DNA of 64,000 bases from Tropicibacter oceani (GCF_029958925.1 NZ_CP124616.1:3720001-3784000); one strand, 5' to 3'; shown: positions 34,756-43,860, numbered from the stretch's first letter. Numbers and translations are program-made. The notes: a model not told the origin generated them from the sequence alone.

Positions 34756-34968
34756 CTACAGCGGCATGTTGTCGAACTGGTCCTCGACATCCTCGTCGAT
34801 GCGGTCGTTCAGACGGGATTTCGCCCATTGCGGTGTTTCGACCCCCTTGTCCTCCAGCGCGGTGACCACCTCTTCGAGATGGGCCATCAGCTCTTCGCGT
34901 TGCGCAGGCGTGGATGTGACCAGCTCGGCCTCCAGCTCGGCCAGACGCTTTTTCAGTTCATTGGTCAT
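34756..34968 (-). CDS. Small acidic helical protein, unknown
   Basis: A 70-residue protein, highly charged and helical: MTNELKKRLAELEAELV at the start and an acidic tail RIDEDVEDQFDNMPL. It looks like a short coiled coil. No family recognised. It lies 53 bp downstream of the DksA-type gene on the same strand, so it may be co-transcribed with it. Confidence 0.55.
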   Translation of the reverse strand: MTNELKKRLAELEAELVTSTPAQREELMAHLEEVVTALEDKGVETPQWAKSRLNDRIDEDVEDQFDNMPL

Positions 34969-35021
34969 TGTCTGCCCCCCTTTTTGGATGGCGGGCCGCG
35001 ACGGGCCCATTTCAACCCTGC

Positions 35022-35342
35022 TCAGCCTTCGGCGGCACAGGTGCGGCACAGCGCGGCATCGGGCACGACGTCCAGCCGCGCCGCCGAGATTTCCTCGCCG
35101 CATTTGACGCAGGCGCCGTATTCGCCATCCGAGAACCGTTGCAGCGCCGCGCGAATGCGGGCGATTTCCGCCTGTCCGCTTTCGCCCAAGGCCTCGAGCA
35201 CCTCTTCACCCTCGGTTTCGATCGCCATGTCTTCCCAGTCCTTGGAGTGTTCTTCCGCCAAGGCGGCGCCGATATCCTCCAACCGACCGCCAAGTTCGCG
35301 CAGCCGTGTGAGCAAGGCCAACTTGTATTTGTGATGCGACAT
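35022..35342 (-). CDS. DksA/TraR-type zinc-finger protein
   Basis: A 106-residue DksA/TraR protein. The coiled-coil part is about 1-70; the zinc finger is CVKC (about 78-81) and CRTC (about 100-103), four cysteines. Such proteins enter the RNA polymerase secondary channel and modulate transcription. It is shorter than full DksA and lacks a recognisable DxxDxA tip motif, so the effect may differ. ATG at 35,342 has AAGGAG upstream, which rejects longer frames. Divergent from the persulfide operon with an FNR-like box between. Confidence 0.82.
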   Translation of the reverse strand: MSHHKYKLALLTRLRELGGRLEDIGAALAEEHSKDWEDMAIETEGEEVLEALGESGQAEIARIRAALQRFSDGEYGACVKCGEEISAARLDVVPDAALCRTCAAEG

Positions 35343-35403
35343 CCGACGCTCCTTTGCTGTGCAATTTCGTGCATGACTGTGCACCAGCCCCCCTGCGGCA
35401 TCG

Positions 35404-35417
35404 TTGACACAGGTCAA
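35404..35417. promoter_or_regulatory. FNR/CRP-like box
   Basis: TTGAC-N4-GTCAA, a perfect 14-base palindrome, 62 bp before the DksA-type start and 82 bp before the persulfide dioxygenase start. It matches the general FnrL/Dnr consensus TTGAT-N4-ATCAA at four of five positions per half-site. It suggests oxygen- or nitric-oxide-responsive control of one or both genes. Confidence 0.55.
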
Positions 35418-35498
35418 TCGCAGGGCAATCGCGCCAAAGGACTTGAAACACATTCACCAAATAGTATATGTTCTGTCGAAACAGAGGGAACCGCCACC

Positions 35499-36362
35499 AT
35501 GAAACCTGAAGTCACAGCATTTTTCGACGACGCCACCAACACCATTTCCTATGTCGTGCGCGACCCGAACGGTTCGGCCTGCGCGATCATCGATTCGGTC
35601 CTGGATTTCGACTATTCTTCGGGCCGCACCGACACGGCCTCGGCCGATGAGATCATCGCCTTTGTCAAGGACAAGGGCTATGAGGTCCAGTGGCTGCTGG
35701 AAACCCACGTGCACGCCGACCACCTGAGCGCCGCGCCCTACCTGCAAGAGGCCCTGGGCGGCAAGATCGGCATCGGTGACCGCATCAAGATCGTGCAGGA
35801 CACCTTTGGCAAGGTCTTCAACGAAGGCACCGAATTCCAGCGCGACGGATCGCAGTTCGACAAACTGTTCGTCGAGGGCGACAGCATCCACATCGGCCAG
35901 TTGCGCGCCGACGTGCTGCACACGCCCGGCCACACCCCCGCCTGCCTGACCTATACCATCGGCGACGCGGCCTTTGTCGGCGACACGCTGTTCATGCCCG
36001 ATTTCGGCACCGCGCGCTGCGACTTCCCGGGCGGCTCCTCCGAGGTGCTGTTCGATTCGGTGCAAAAGATCCTGGCGTTGCCGGACGAAACCCGCATTTT
36101 CGTGGGCCATGACTACAAGGCACCGGGCCGCGACACCTATGCCTGGGAAACGACGGTAGGCGAACAGAAGGCCGCCAACATCCACGTCGGCGCGGGCAAA
36201 TCCAAGGACCAGTTCGTCGAGATGCGCAATTCGCGCGACGCGACCCTGGCCATGCCCAAGCTGATCATCCCGTCGCTGCAGGTAAACATGCGCGCCGGCC
36301 AGATGCCGCCGGCCGACGAAAAGGGCGATGTCTTTCTCAAGGTGCCGGTCAACAAACTTTGA
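35499..36362 (+). CDS. MBL-fold persulfide dioxygenase-like hydrolase
   Basis: A 287-residue metallo-beta-lactamase fold protein: metal motif THVHADHL (about 69-76), TPGHTPACLTY (about 147), GDTLFMPDFGTARCDFPGG (about 165-183) and GHDY (about 208). This is the ETHE1/Blh/PDO branch, with a single iron and glutathione persulfide as substrate, giving sulfite. It opens an operon with two sulfur transporter halves and a DUF442 sulfurtransferase, which supports the sulfur role. In Agrobacterium and Xylella the last domain is fused to this one as Blh; here they are separate genes. Confidence 0.82.
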   Translation: MKPEVTAFFDDATNTISYVVRDPNGSACAIIDSVLDFDYSSGRTDTASADEIIAFVKDKGYEVQWLLETHVHADHLSAAPYLQEALGGKIGIGDRIKIVQDTFGKVFNEGTEFQRDGSQFDKLFVEGDSIHIGQLRADVLHTPGHTPACLTYTIGDAAFVGDTLFMPDFGTARCDFPGGSSEVLFDSVQKILALPDETRIFVGHDYKAPGRDTYAWETTVGEQKAANIHVGAGKSKDQFVEMRNSRDATLAMPKLIIPSLQVNMRAGQMPPADEKGDVFLKVPVNKL

Positions 36363-36486
36363 TCGGCAGGCCATGACCACCCCGACCCCCTTTTTCGGCA
36401 TCCGGAAAGGGGATCGGGCATCGCACTGAACAAGGCCCCCATGCGAACGGGGCCGCAAGTCTTACAGGACACAAGGAAACGCCACT

Positions 36487-36912
36487 ATGCCAATTGACTG
36501 GATCTGGGGCCTGATCGGCGGTTTGCTGATCGGGACGGGCGGCGCCATCTACCTTTTGGGGAACGGCCGCATCATGGGCGCTTCGGGGATCATCGGCGGG
36601 TTGGTCGATGGCTCGGGGCTGGATACCAAGTGGGAACGCATCGTGTTCCTGCTGGGGGTCGCTGTGCTGCCAGTGCTGCTGGCGCCGTTCTACCGCGAGG
36701 TGAACCCGCATATCACCGACAACTACATTATTCTGGTCGCGGCCGGCCTGCTGGTCGGCGTGGGCACCCGGATCGCCAATGGCTGTACCTCGGGGCACGG
36801 GGTCTGCGGCATGTCGCGGCTGTCCATTCGCGGCTTTGTCGCCACCTGCTGCTATATCGGTGCCGGCGGTGTCGGCGTGATCCTGTTCCGTCACATTCTG
36901 GGGGTGATCTGA
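36487..36912 (+). CDS. YeeE/YedE-family sulfur transport protein, first half
   Basis: A 141-residue membrane protein with four helices and the YeeE/YedE (DUF395) signature GVGTRIANGCTSGHGVCGMSR (split across about 90-110), whose Cys residues pass a sulfur compound through the membrane. Corresponds to PmpA in BigR operons. Stop and next start overlap as TGATG, so it is paired with the following gene. Confidence 0.83.
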   Translation: MPIDWIWGLIGGLLIGTGGAIYLLGNGRIMGASGIIGGLVDGSGLDTKWERIVFLLGVAVLPVLLAPFYREVNPHITDNYIILVAAGLLVGVGTRIANGCTSGHGVCGMSRLSIRGFVATCCYIGAGGVGVILFRHILGVI

Positions 36913-37349
36913 TGCTGACCCTTGTCATCGCATTCATCGCAGGCGGCTTTTTCGGCGCGGGCCTGTTTGTTTCGGGCATGACCGACACCACCAAGGTGCA
37001 GGGCTGGCTGGACGTCTTTGGCGCCTGGGACCCGACGCTGGCCTTCGTGATGGGCGGCGCCATGATCCCCATGGCCGTCGCCTGGCTGATCCGCCGCCGC
37101 CGCACCATGGCGCTGAACGGCACGCCGCTGCCGCCGCCGGCCTCGACCAAGATCGACAGCAAGCTGATCCTTGGCTCGGTCATGTTCGGCATGGGCTGGG
37201 GCCTGGTCGGGCTGTGCCCGGGGCCGTCGATTGCCGCGCTCAGCTATGGCGGCACGGGGCTGTATGTCTTTGTCGCCGCGATGGTGACGGGCATGGTCGT
37301 GGCGCCGGTGCTGCGCGCGCGACTGGACAGAGCCGTACCGGCGGAATAA
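36912..37349 (+). CDS. YeeE/YedE-family sulfur transport protein, second half
   Basis: A 145-residue protein with four helices and the second DUF395 repeat: SVMFGMGWGLVGLCPGPSI (about 92-110) holds the conserved Cys. Corresponds to PmpB. Together with the previous gene it should form one transporter for thiosulfate or a related sulfur species. Confidence 0.83.
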   Translation: MLTLVIAFIAGGFFGAGLFVSGMTDTTKVQGWLDVFGAWDPTLAFVMGGAMIPMAVAWLIRRRRTMALNGTPLPPPASTKIDSKLILGSVMFGMGWGLVGLCPGPSIAALSYGGTGLYVFVAAMVTGMVVAPVLRARLDRAVPAE

Positions 37350-37359
37350 GGATCAGCGC

Positions 37360-37791
37360 ATGACACCGCGCCAAATCACCCCCCGCTATCACGTGACCCC
37401 TCAGATCACCCCCGAGGACATGCCCGCCGTCAAGGCGGCGGGGTTTGTCCGGGTGATCTGCAACCGGCCCGATGCCGAAAACCCGCCTGCCCTGCAGGCC
37501 GAGGCGATGGCAGAGGCGGCCAAGGCCGCCGGGCTGGAGTTCGAGGTTCTGCCCCTGACGCATCAGACCATGACGCCGGAAAACGTCGCGCGGCAAAAGG
37601 CGCTGATCGACGATGCGGCAGGCCCGGTTCTGGCCTATTGCGCGTCCGGCACGCGCTGCACGGTGATCTGGGCGCTGGGACAGGTTGGCGCGCAAGGCGT
37701 TGACGAGATCCTGACCCAGGCCGCGCAGGCCGGGTACGATCTGGCCGGGCTGCGCCCAACCCTGGACGCCCTGGCCGCGCAAAAGGGCTGA
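37360..37791 (+). CDS. DUF442/TIGR01244 sulfurtransferase
   Basis: A 143-residue protein of the beta-lactamase-hydrolase-like phosphatase fold. The active loop is CASGTRC (Cys88 to Cys94) after AGPVLAY, resembling the Cys-X5-Arg loop of dual-specificity phosphatases but acting as a sulfurtransferase in this family. It is the domain fused to the N-terminus of Blh in other species. Last gene of the persulfide operon, convergent with the FliM-like gene by six bases. Confidence 0.8.
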   Translation: MTPRQITPRYHVTPQITPEDMPAVKAAGFVRVICNRPDAENPPALQAEAMAEAAKAAGLEFEVLPLTHQTMTPENVARQKALIDDAAGPVLAYCASGTRCTVIWALGQVGAQGVDEILTQAAQAGYDLAGLRPTLDALAAQKG

Positions 37792-37797
37792 CCGGCC

Positions 37798-38991
37798 CTA
37801 TTCCTCGAAATCGAATTCCACCGGGGCCGAGGCGAAATCGGTCCCGATGGCGGGCAGCGTTTCGCCGCCCTCGGCCGGGGCGGCGTCGAAATCGCCGCCT
37901 CCTCCGCCGAAATCCATGTCGAATTCGCCCGCTTCGGCGGCGAAATCCATGGCCGGCAGATCGGGCAGCGGTTCGGGGCTGTCCGCATCAAAACCCCCGG
38001 CATCAAAACCGCCCCCCTCTGCCAGCGCCGGCAGCCCCGGCTCTTCGGCTTGGGCGGCGGCCGAGAAATCCGCCTTGCCCTGATCGGCGGCCGGTTTGGC
38101 CATGGCCGCCGCGCCCTTGGCGGGCGGCATGCTGAGCCGCACGGCCCGCATCCCGTTCAACTGCCCCAGGCGGCCAACCACCACGCTGCGGCCGCGACCG
38201 GCGGACAATTCGACCCGGTCCAGGGCATCATGCGGCAGGGGCACAAGATCGCCGGGTTTGAGCGCCTGCGCCTTGTTCAAGGGCATCGACAGATGCGCAA
38301 GGACCGCATCCAGCCGCGCAGGCACGCGGCCAAAGACATCGGCATGGGGGCCCGGGCCGGTTTCCGACTCGTTTTCCGGCCCTTTGCCCTTGGGCTTGCG
38401 CCGATCCGGAAGGATGAAGGTGACAAAGCCGCGGCGCCGCCCCAGGGCGATGTCCACCTCGGCGCGAAAGACGCGGTAGTTGGCGGCGTTCAGCAACAGC
38501 CCGGCACTGCGCGCATCCTCAAGCATGGCGCCGAAACGATAGCCTTCGATCTGCGGCAGCAGCGGATGATCGCCAAGGTTTTCGACAAAGCGTTCCATCG
38601 TGCCGTCGATCATCGGCGCCATCATCGCCGCATCGGTCGGGGTCAGAACGCGGTCGGTGTCGACCGGCATCTGGGTGACCTGCTGGATGGTCTGCACCTC
38701 GATCAGGCCGGTGATGACCTCGCGGTCCAGCACAGCCAGTCCCAGCGCGCCTTCGGGGCCGTCGATCAGAATCAGCAGGTCGGATTTGCCCAGCCCGTCG
38801 ATGACGCCGTCCTGATCGCGCTGGTCGATGGTGACGGCCAGGGTGACCAGCGCCAGATCCCAGTTGACGTCGGCGGTGCGCGACAGTGCACGGCGCAGCG
38901 CCTTGGCCGGCGACATGCCGCGCGCTTCGAAAGCACGCTGTGCCGCCTGGGCTTTCTGCCCTAGAACGTCCTGTTGTGCGCCATCAGCCAT
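37798..38991 (-). CDS. FliM/FliN-family (SpoA domain) protein, orphan
   Basis: A 397-residue protein. Residues about 60-190 resemble the FliM middle domain. The SpoA/FliMN C-terminal domain is at about 215-295 (VPARLDAVLAHLSMPLNKAQ, then PGDLVPLPHDALDRVEL). The last 100 residues are low-complexity, rich in Asp, Glu, Gly and Phe (GEFDMDFGGGGGDFDAAP). SpoA domains build the flagellar switch ring. No flagellar genes are nearby, and the acidic tail is outside the usual FliM layout. Confidence 0.75.
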   Translation of the reverse strand: MADGAQQDVLGQKAQAAQRAFEARGMSPAKALRRALSRTADVNWDLALVTLAVTIDQRDQDGVIDGLGKSDLLILIDGPEGALGLAVLDREVITGLIEVQTIQQVTQMPVDTDRVLTPTDAAMMAPMIDGTMERFVENLGDHPLLPQIEGYRFGAMLEDARSAGLLLNAANYRVFRAEVDIALGRRRGFVTFILPDRRKPKGKGPENESETGPGPHADVFGRVPARLDAVLAHLSMPLNKAQALKPGDLVPLPHDALDRVELSAGRGRSVVVGRLGQLNGMRAVRLSMPPAKGAAAMAKPAADQGKADFSAAAQAEEPGLPALAEGGGFDAGGFDADSPEPLPDLPAMDFAAEAGEFDMDFGGGGGDFDAAPAEGGETLPAIGTDFASAPVEFDFEE

Positions 38992-39075
38992 TCACGAAAT
39001 CGCCCATCACATCCTCTGCCTCAGGCTTTGGTTATGAAGCGATTTGGTTACCAACCACTTTAAATGCGTCGGAAT

Positions 39076-41748
39076 TTATTGCGCGGCCAGGGCCTGATCC
39101 TGCGGCAGGACAACCCGGAACGCACCGCCGCCCTGCCCGGGCAGATAGGAAATATCCCCCCCAAGGCGCGCCATGATCTGGCGGCAGATGGCCAGGCCCA
39201 GCCCGGCGCCGCCAGCCTCGCGGTCGCTGACGCGGGCGAATTTTTCAAAGATGACGTCCTGCTGGTCCTGCGCCACACCTGACCCGTTGTCGATGAAATC
39301 AACCACGGTGCGGCCTTCGCTTTGGCCAACGCGGATTTCCAGAACGGGCTGCGGCGCATCGCAGTATTTGCGCGCATTGGCGATCAGGTTGATGCAGACC
39401 TGCGCCAGCCGGTCGATATCGGTGTGCAGCCAGAAGGCTTCGGAGGCCAGGTTGCGCCGGATCGTCATGCCTGTCTCGCCATGGGTCGCCGAGGCCACCG
39501 CCCGGTCCAGCAGTTCCGACAGCTGCGCACGCCGCAGGTTCAGGCTGACCTGGCCGTTTTCCAGCACCGACAGATCCAGAAGATCGTCCAGCAGGCGGGT
39601 CAGGCGCACCGCTTCGTCGTGGATGATCGACGAATAGCGAATCCGGTCCTGCGCGGCCAGGCCTTCGGCATCGCGCAGGATTTCCGAAAAGGCCCGGATC
39701 GAGGTCATCGGCGTGCGCAATTCGTGGCTGATCTGCGAAAGAAAGGCATCCTTCTGCACCGACAGCCGGGTCAGTTTCTCGTTCGCCTCGCGCAGTTGGC
39801 GGGCGGTGCGGGTCAGTTCGTGGCTTTGGGTTTCCAGCCGCGCGGAATATTCCATCATCTGTGCGGTCTCGTCCGCCACGGCCATCAGATCCTCGACCGA
39901 GACACTGGCGCCGCCGACGATCTGGCTGACCATGGCATGGGCCGTCGCCGCCCCGACCGAGCCGGACAGCTCGCGTTCGAGCGCCTCGAGGAATTCGGGC
40001 GTGGGGTCGGGCAGAAGGCCGGACACACCTTGTTTGCGTGCCTCGCGCAGGAACAGTGCCTGGGCATCCGAAGGCCCCAGGATGCGCTGCGCCATGACCA
40101 TCAGATCCTCGGACTGGGCGGCGCCACCGGACCAGCGCCGCGTGCGGCTGGCGGCGCGGCCAATATTGACGAATTGCGCGCCCTGAAGCCGTTCCAGCGG
40201 GGTCGGAAAGCTGGTCAAAGAGACGGCGAAAAAGGCCACGGTGTTCAGCGACAGCGACCACAGGACCGCATGCAGCAAGGGGTCGATGCCTTCGATCCCG
40301 AACAGCGCGCGCGGGCGCAGCCAGCCGATGCCCAGCGGGCCGTTGTCGAACAGGCTGGCCGGCAGCAGGGTGCCGGGGCCGAAACTGGGCAGGTACAGGG
40401 TATACAGCCAGACCGCAAAGCCCACGGTCAGCCCCGCCAGCGCGCCGTTGCGCGTGGCTCCACGCCAAAAGATGCCGCCCAGCATCGCCGGCAACACCTG
40501 CGCCACGCCGGTAAAGGAAATCAGTCCAATGACCGAAAGCGCCTCGCCGCCGCCGGACAGCGAATAATAGAAATAGCCCAGCGCCAGCACCCCGGCAATC
40601 GACAGGCGGCGCGACAGCAGCACCACATTGCGCACATCGCCGGAAACGCTGGCGCCCCCTGCCCGCCAGCGCAGCCACAGCGGCATGACGATGTGGTTGG
40701 ACACCATCGTCGACAGGGCAATCGCCGCGACGATCACCATCGAGGTGGCGGAACTGAAACCGCCAAGAAAGGACAGCATCGCCAACCCGTTCTGCCCCTG
40801 CGACAGCGGCACGGTCAGCACGAAAAGGTCTGGGTTCGACCCCGCCGGCAGCAGGTCCAGCCCGACCACGGCGATCGGCACGATGAACAGGCTCATCAGC
40901 ATCAGGTACAAGGGAAAGGCCCAGGCGGCCATGTGCAGCTGGCGGTCGTTGTCGTTTTCGACCACCATGACCTGGAACATCCGAGGCAGGCACAGGAAGG
41001 CCGCCGCCGACAGCAGCATCAGCCCGGCCCAGCGCCCGCCCGAAACCTGCCATTGCCCCAGGCTGCTGGCGTCGATCCGCTCCAGCGTCGGGCCGATGCC
41101 TCCGGACACGCCCCAGACCACAAAGGCACCCACCGCCAGCAGCGCCGCCAGCTTGACGATCGCCTCGACCGCGATGGCCATGACGACCCCGTGGTGGCGT
41201 TCGTTTGCGTCCAGGTTGCGGGTGCCGAAGATGACGGTAAAGATCGCCAGCCCCACCGCGACCCAAAAGGCGGTCAGCGGCGCGTCGCCCGCGGGGGCGG
41301 CATCGGCAAAGACCTCGACCGACAGGGTGACCGACTGCAATTGCAGCGCGATATAGGGCGTGGTTCCGACCACGGCCAAAAGCGTCACGCCGACGCCCAG
41401 CAGGTTGGATTTGCCGTAGCGCGACGAAATCAGGTCCGCGACCGAGGTGATGCGCTGGCTGCGCCCGATGCGCACCAGCTTGCGCAGCACCCACCACCAG
41501 CCAACCAGCACGAGGCTGGGGCCAAGGTAGATGGTCAGGTATTCAAAGCCGCTGCGCGCCGCCGCCCCGACCGCCCCGTAAAAGGTCCAGGCCGTGCAAT
41601 AGATCGACAGCGACAGCGTGTAGATGATCGGAGAGCTGAGCCAGGCCCCGCGCCCGCGCCGCGCCGCCTGTTCAGCGACAAAGGCCACGGCGAACAGCAT
41701 CAGGACATAGGCGACCGAAATCGCCGCCAGGCTGTTGATCGCGGTCAC
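39076..41748 (-). CDS. CrbS/CbrA-like solute symporter-histidine kinase
   Basis: An 890-residue sensor. The N-terminal half is an SLC5/sodium:solute symporter domain with about 12-13 helices (IYCTAWTFYGAVGAAA near 50, TTPYIALQLQSVTLSVE near 130). A STAC-like linker follows (SEDLMVMAQRILGPSDAQAL, about 545-565). The kinase has phospho-acceptor His in SHELRTPM near 675, N box INLIANARKY near 786, DNGSGV near 820 and GAGLGLAI near 848. In Vibrio and Pseudomonas the CrbS version activates acetyl-CoA synthetase expression. Start is GTG, overlapping the small gene's stop. Confidence 0.87.
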   Translation of the reverse strand: MTAINSLAAISVAYVLMLFAVAFVAEQAARRGRGAWLSSPIIYTLSLSIYCTAWTFYGAVGAAARSGFEYLTIYLGPSLVLVGWWWVLRKLVRIGRSQRITSVADLISSRYGKSNLLGVGVTLLAVVGTTPYIALQLQSVTLSVEVFADAAPAGDAPLTAFWVAVGLAIFTVIFGTRNLDANERHHGVVMAIAVEAIVKLAALLAVGAFVVWGVSGGIGPTLERIDASSLGQWQVSGGRWAGLMLLSAAAFLCLPRMFQVMVVENDNDRQLHMAAWAFPLYLMLMSLFIVPIAVVGLDLLPAGSNPDLFVLTVPLSQGQNGLAMLSFLGGFSSATSMVIVAAIALSTMVSNHIVMPLWLRWRAGGASVSGDVRNVVLLSRRLSIAGVLALGYFYYSLSGGGEALSVIGLISFTGVAQVLPAMLGGIFWRGATRNGALAGLTVGFAVWLYTLYLPSFGPGTLLPASLFDNGPLGIGWLRPRALFGIEGIDPLLHAVLWSLSLNTVAFFAVSLTSFPTPLERLQGAQFVNIGRAASRTRRWSGGAAQSEDLMVMAQRILGPSDAQALFLREARKQGVSGLLPDPTPEFLEALERELSGSVGAATAHAMVSQIVGGASVSVEDLMAVADETAQMMEYSARLETQSHELTRTARQLREANEKLTRLSVQKDAFLSQISHELRTPMTSIRAFSEILRDAEGLAAQDRIRYSSIIHDEAVRLTRLLDDLLDLSVLENGQVSLNLRRAQLSELLDRAVASATHGETGMTIRRNLASEAFWLHTDIDRLAQVCINLIANARKYCDAPQPVLEIRVGQSEGRTVVDFIDNGSGVAQDQQDVIFEKFARVSDREAGGAGLGLAICRQIMARLGGDISYLPGQGGGAFRVVLPQDQALAAQ

Positions 41749-42053
41749 GCGCCCTCTCCGCCCCTGGGTCCGTCGGGCGCCGTTTCGTTGTCACGCCGAC
41801 GCAGGGCCAGGATCAGCAGACCGGCGCCCACCACCAGCCCCAGCCAGACCAGGAAGATATAGATCAACGCCCCCGAGGCGCTGTGCGGCCGCTCTGGCAG
41901 AGCCCAAAGCAGCGGCACCCACCATAGCAAAAGCCCCAGCACCGGCAGCGCCCGCGCCGCATCGACGGTGCGGCGGCGACGATAGGTCTGGCGTTCGACG
42001 AACAGCGGCGTCTTGTCCAGGCGCGTCAGCGCAGGGGCGCCCTGGTCACTCAT
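41745..42053 (-). CDS. Small membrane protein of the sensor operon
   Basis: A 102-residue protein: a basic N-terminal segment ending RRRRTVDAARA, then two helices about 37-54 and 65-86. It overlaps the response regulator's end by eight bases and the sensor's start by four, so all three are translated as a unit. Small membrane partners of SSS-type transporters are known (for example DUF4212/DUF485), but I cannot assign it to one. Confidence 0.65.
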   Translation of the reverse strand: MSDQGAPALTRLDKTPLFVERQTYRRRRTVDAARALPVLGLLLWWVPLLWALPERPHSASGALIYIFLVWLGLVVGAGLLILALRRRDNETAPDGPRGGEGA

Positions 42054-42417
42054 GTCCACCCAGCGCGCGCACCGCGTCCAGTACCTCGGCGTTGGAAAAG
42101 GGCTTGGTCATGAAACGGCTGACCCCGGCCCGTTCGGCCAGTTCGCGATCCTTACTTTGCCCGCGCGCGGTCAGCATCAGCACCGGCAACCCCGAGGTTT
42201 CCGGCGCCTCGCGCAGATCGCGCAGGATGTCATAGCCCGACCGCCCGGGCAGCATGACATCCAGGATCAGCACATCCGGGCGCTTGCTGCGCACCACATC
42301 TGCGGCATCGATCCCGTTCGAATGAGTGTCCACCTGCCAGCCATCCCGCGACAGGATAAAGCGGATGGCTTCGATGATGTTCGGCTCGTCCTCGATCAGC
42401 AGCACGTTGCCTGCCAT
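42046..42417 (-). CDS. Single-domain response regulator
   Basis: A 123-residue receiver domain: acidic pair in LLIEDEP (9-11), phosphorylation site Asp53 (LILDVMLPG), Thr in LMLTARG (about 82) and Lys in FMTKPF (about 104). There is no output domain, unlike the DNA-binding CrbR. ATG at 42,417 has AGGGGGG at the right distance; an ATG six bases upstream sits too close to it. It starts the operon with the membrane sensor and probably accepts or relays its phosphate. Confidence 0.88.
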   Translation of the reverse strand: MAGNVLLIEDEPNIIEAIRFILSRDGWQVDTHSNGIDAADVVRSKRPDVLILDVMLPGRSGYDILRDLREAPETSGLPVLMLTARGQSKDRELAERAGVSRFMTKPFSNAEVLDAVRALGGHE

Positions 42418-42555
42418 TTTCATCCCCCCTGCCCCGCAGCCCTCGTTTTGTCCGATGGTCCTCCCTGCGGGTTGTGCGACTTTAGGACCATAGGTTTGGG
42501 GTGTCAAAACCCAGTTGAGGCTTTGTTGTCCCTTGGTGGCGGGCCGTGGGTGGGA

Positions 42556-43860
42556 TCACACCTCGGCCAGCACCGAAGGTTCGCGGCGGCCCGGGCATCC
42601 GGCGCGCGGACAGATGCGACAGGCCGTGCCCACCGGCAGCGGCGCCGCGCCTTCGGGGCGGCCGGGCAGCGGGCGGATCAGCATGTGCGCCTCGAACAGC
42701 GGGTCGGCGTTTACGGCGTGGGCGCCGACCGGGCTGGCCAGCGCCTGGGCCTGATAGACGGTTTCGTGGCGGCCCGGCTGCACCACCGGCAGCGACAGGA
42801 TCACCCAGGGGCGGTTCAGCGCCCGGTACAGCGGCCAAAGCGGACAGGCCGCGCCAAAGCGGGGCATCGGGAAATCCGGCAGCGGCTTGCGATAGCTCAG
42901 CACCCCCGAGGCATCGCAGATCGCCAGCCCGACAGGATCGGGCAGCACCTGCGGCGGCAGCGCGGCCAGCCGCCGCATGACCTGTGCCGGATCGGCCGCC
43001 AGGGCCTGTGCCAGGCGGGCCGGATCGGGGCCAAGGTCGTCCAGCGGCGCCTGAAGCCGCGCGATCGGCAGTGCGGCCGCATCGCTGGCATAGCGTTGCA
43101 ACCAGGTCACCAGCAGAGCGCGGGCGGCGGTCGACAGCCCTTGGCCCAGCCGCGCCGCCGCCGCATCGACGGTGCCGCCCTGTTCCAGTTCTGGCACTTG
43201 ATGGCCGGCCGCCTCAAGCGTGGCATCCAGTTCTTCCTGCGGCACGCCCAGTTCGGTCGCCGCCTCGCTGTCCGCTTCGAGATAGGTGACCAGCGCCCGC
43301 GAGGTGTCGGCCAGCCTTTCGCTGTCTTCGTGGATGTTGCGGTGAAAGCGCGCCTGCCATTCGGGATCGACATCGCCGGGTTCGGCAAGGATGGCGGCGG
43401 CGGAATGGATGGCGGTCACCGTCGACAGCATTTCATGCAGCGATGCGGCCAGGTGCGGGTCGTGGGTCATCCGGTCGGTCAGGGTTTCGACGGTGCGTTC
43501 CAGCGCCGCGATCCGCGTCCGCCCGTCCGCCAGCAGCTGGGCCCAGCCGGGAAAGCGCCCGGCAAATTCCTCGACCCGGTCCATTTCCGCCCCCGCCTGC
43601 GGCACGTCCGAGGCCGCCTCGCGCAGGGTGGCGATCAGCGTCGCCTCGGCGCCTTCGCTCAGGACCGTGGGCTCGACCTCCAGAATCCCGGCGATATCCA
43701 GCAAAAGCTTGCCGCCGATTCTGCGCCGGTTGTGTTCGATCAGGTTCAGATACGAGGCCGAGATCCCGGCCTTGCGCGCCAGATCGGCCTGCTTGACGCC
43801 GCGCATGATGCGTCTTTCGCGGATCCGCGATCCGGTCAGCGTGTCACGGGGCATGGGCAT
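42556..43860 (-). CDS. ScfR-like short-chain acyl transcriptional regulator
   Basis: A 434-residue protein with an N-terminal Xre helix-turn-helix (about 10-65: RRIMRGVKQADLARKAGISA, YLNLIEHNRRRI) and a long C-terminal DUF2083-type region ending in a Cys cluster CRICPRAGC (about 414-422). This architecture is that of ScfR/RamB/PrpR-like regulators of acetate and propionate metabolism, which respond to acyl-CoA. It is divergent from the importer-acs operon, its probable target. The cysteines could bind a metal or Fe-S cluster. Confidence 0.82.
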   Translation of the reverse strand: MPMPRDTLTGSRIRERRIMRGVKQADLARKAGISASYLNLIEHNRRRIGGKLLLDIAGILEVEPTVLSEGAEATLIATLREAASDVPQAGAEMDRVEEFAGRFPGWAQLLADGRTRIAALERTVETLTDRMTHDPHLAASLHEMLSTVTAIHSAAAILAEPGDVDPEWQARFHRNIHEDSERLADTSRALVTYLEADSEAATELGVPQEELDATLEAAGHQVPELEQGGTVDAAAARLGQGLSTAARALLVTWLQRYASDAAALPIARLQAPLDDLGPDPARLAQALAADPAQVMRRLAALPPQVLPDPVGLAICDASGVLSYRKPLPDFPMPRFGAACPLWPLYRALNRPWVILSLPVVQPGRHETVYQAQALASPVGAHAVNADPLFEAHMLIRPLPGRPEGAAPLPVGTACRICPRAGCPGRREPSVLAEV

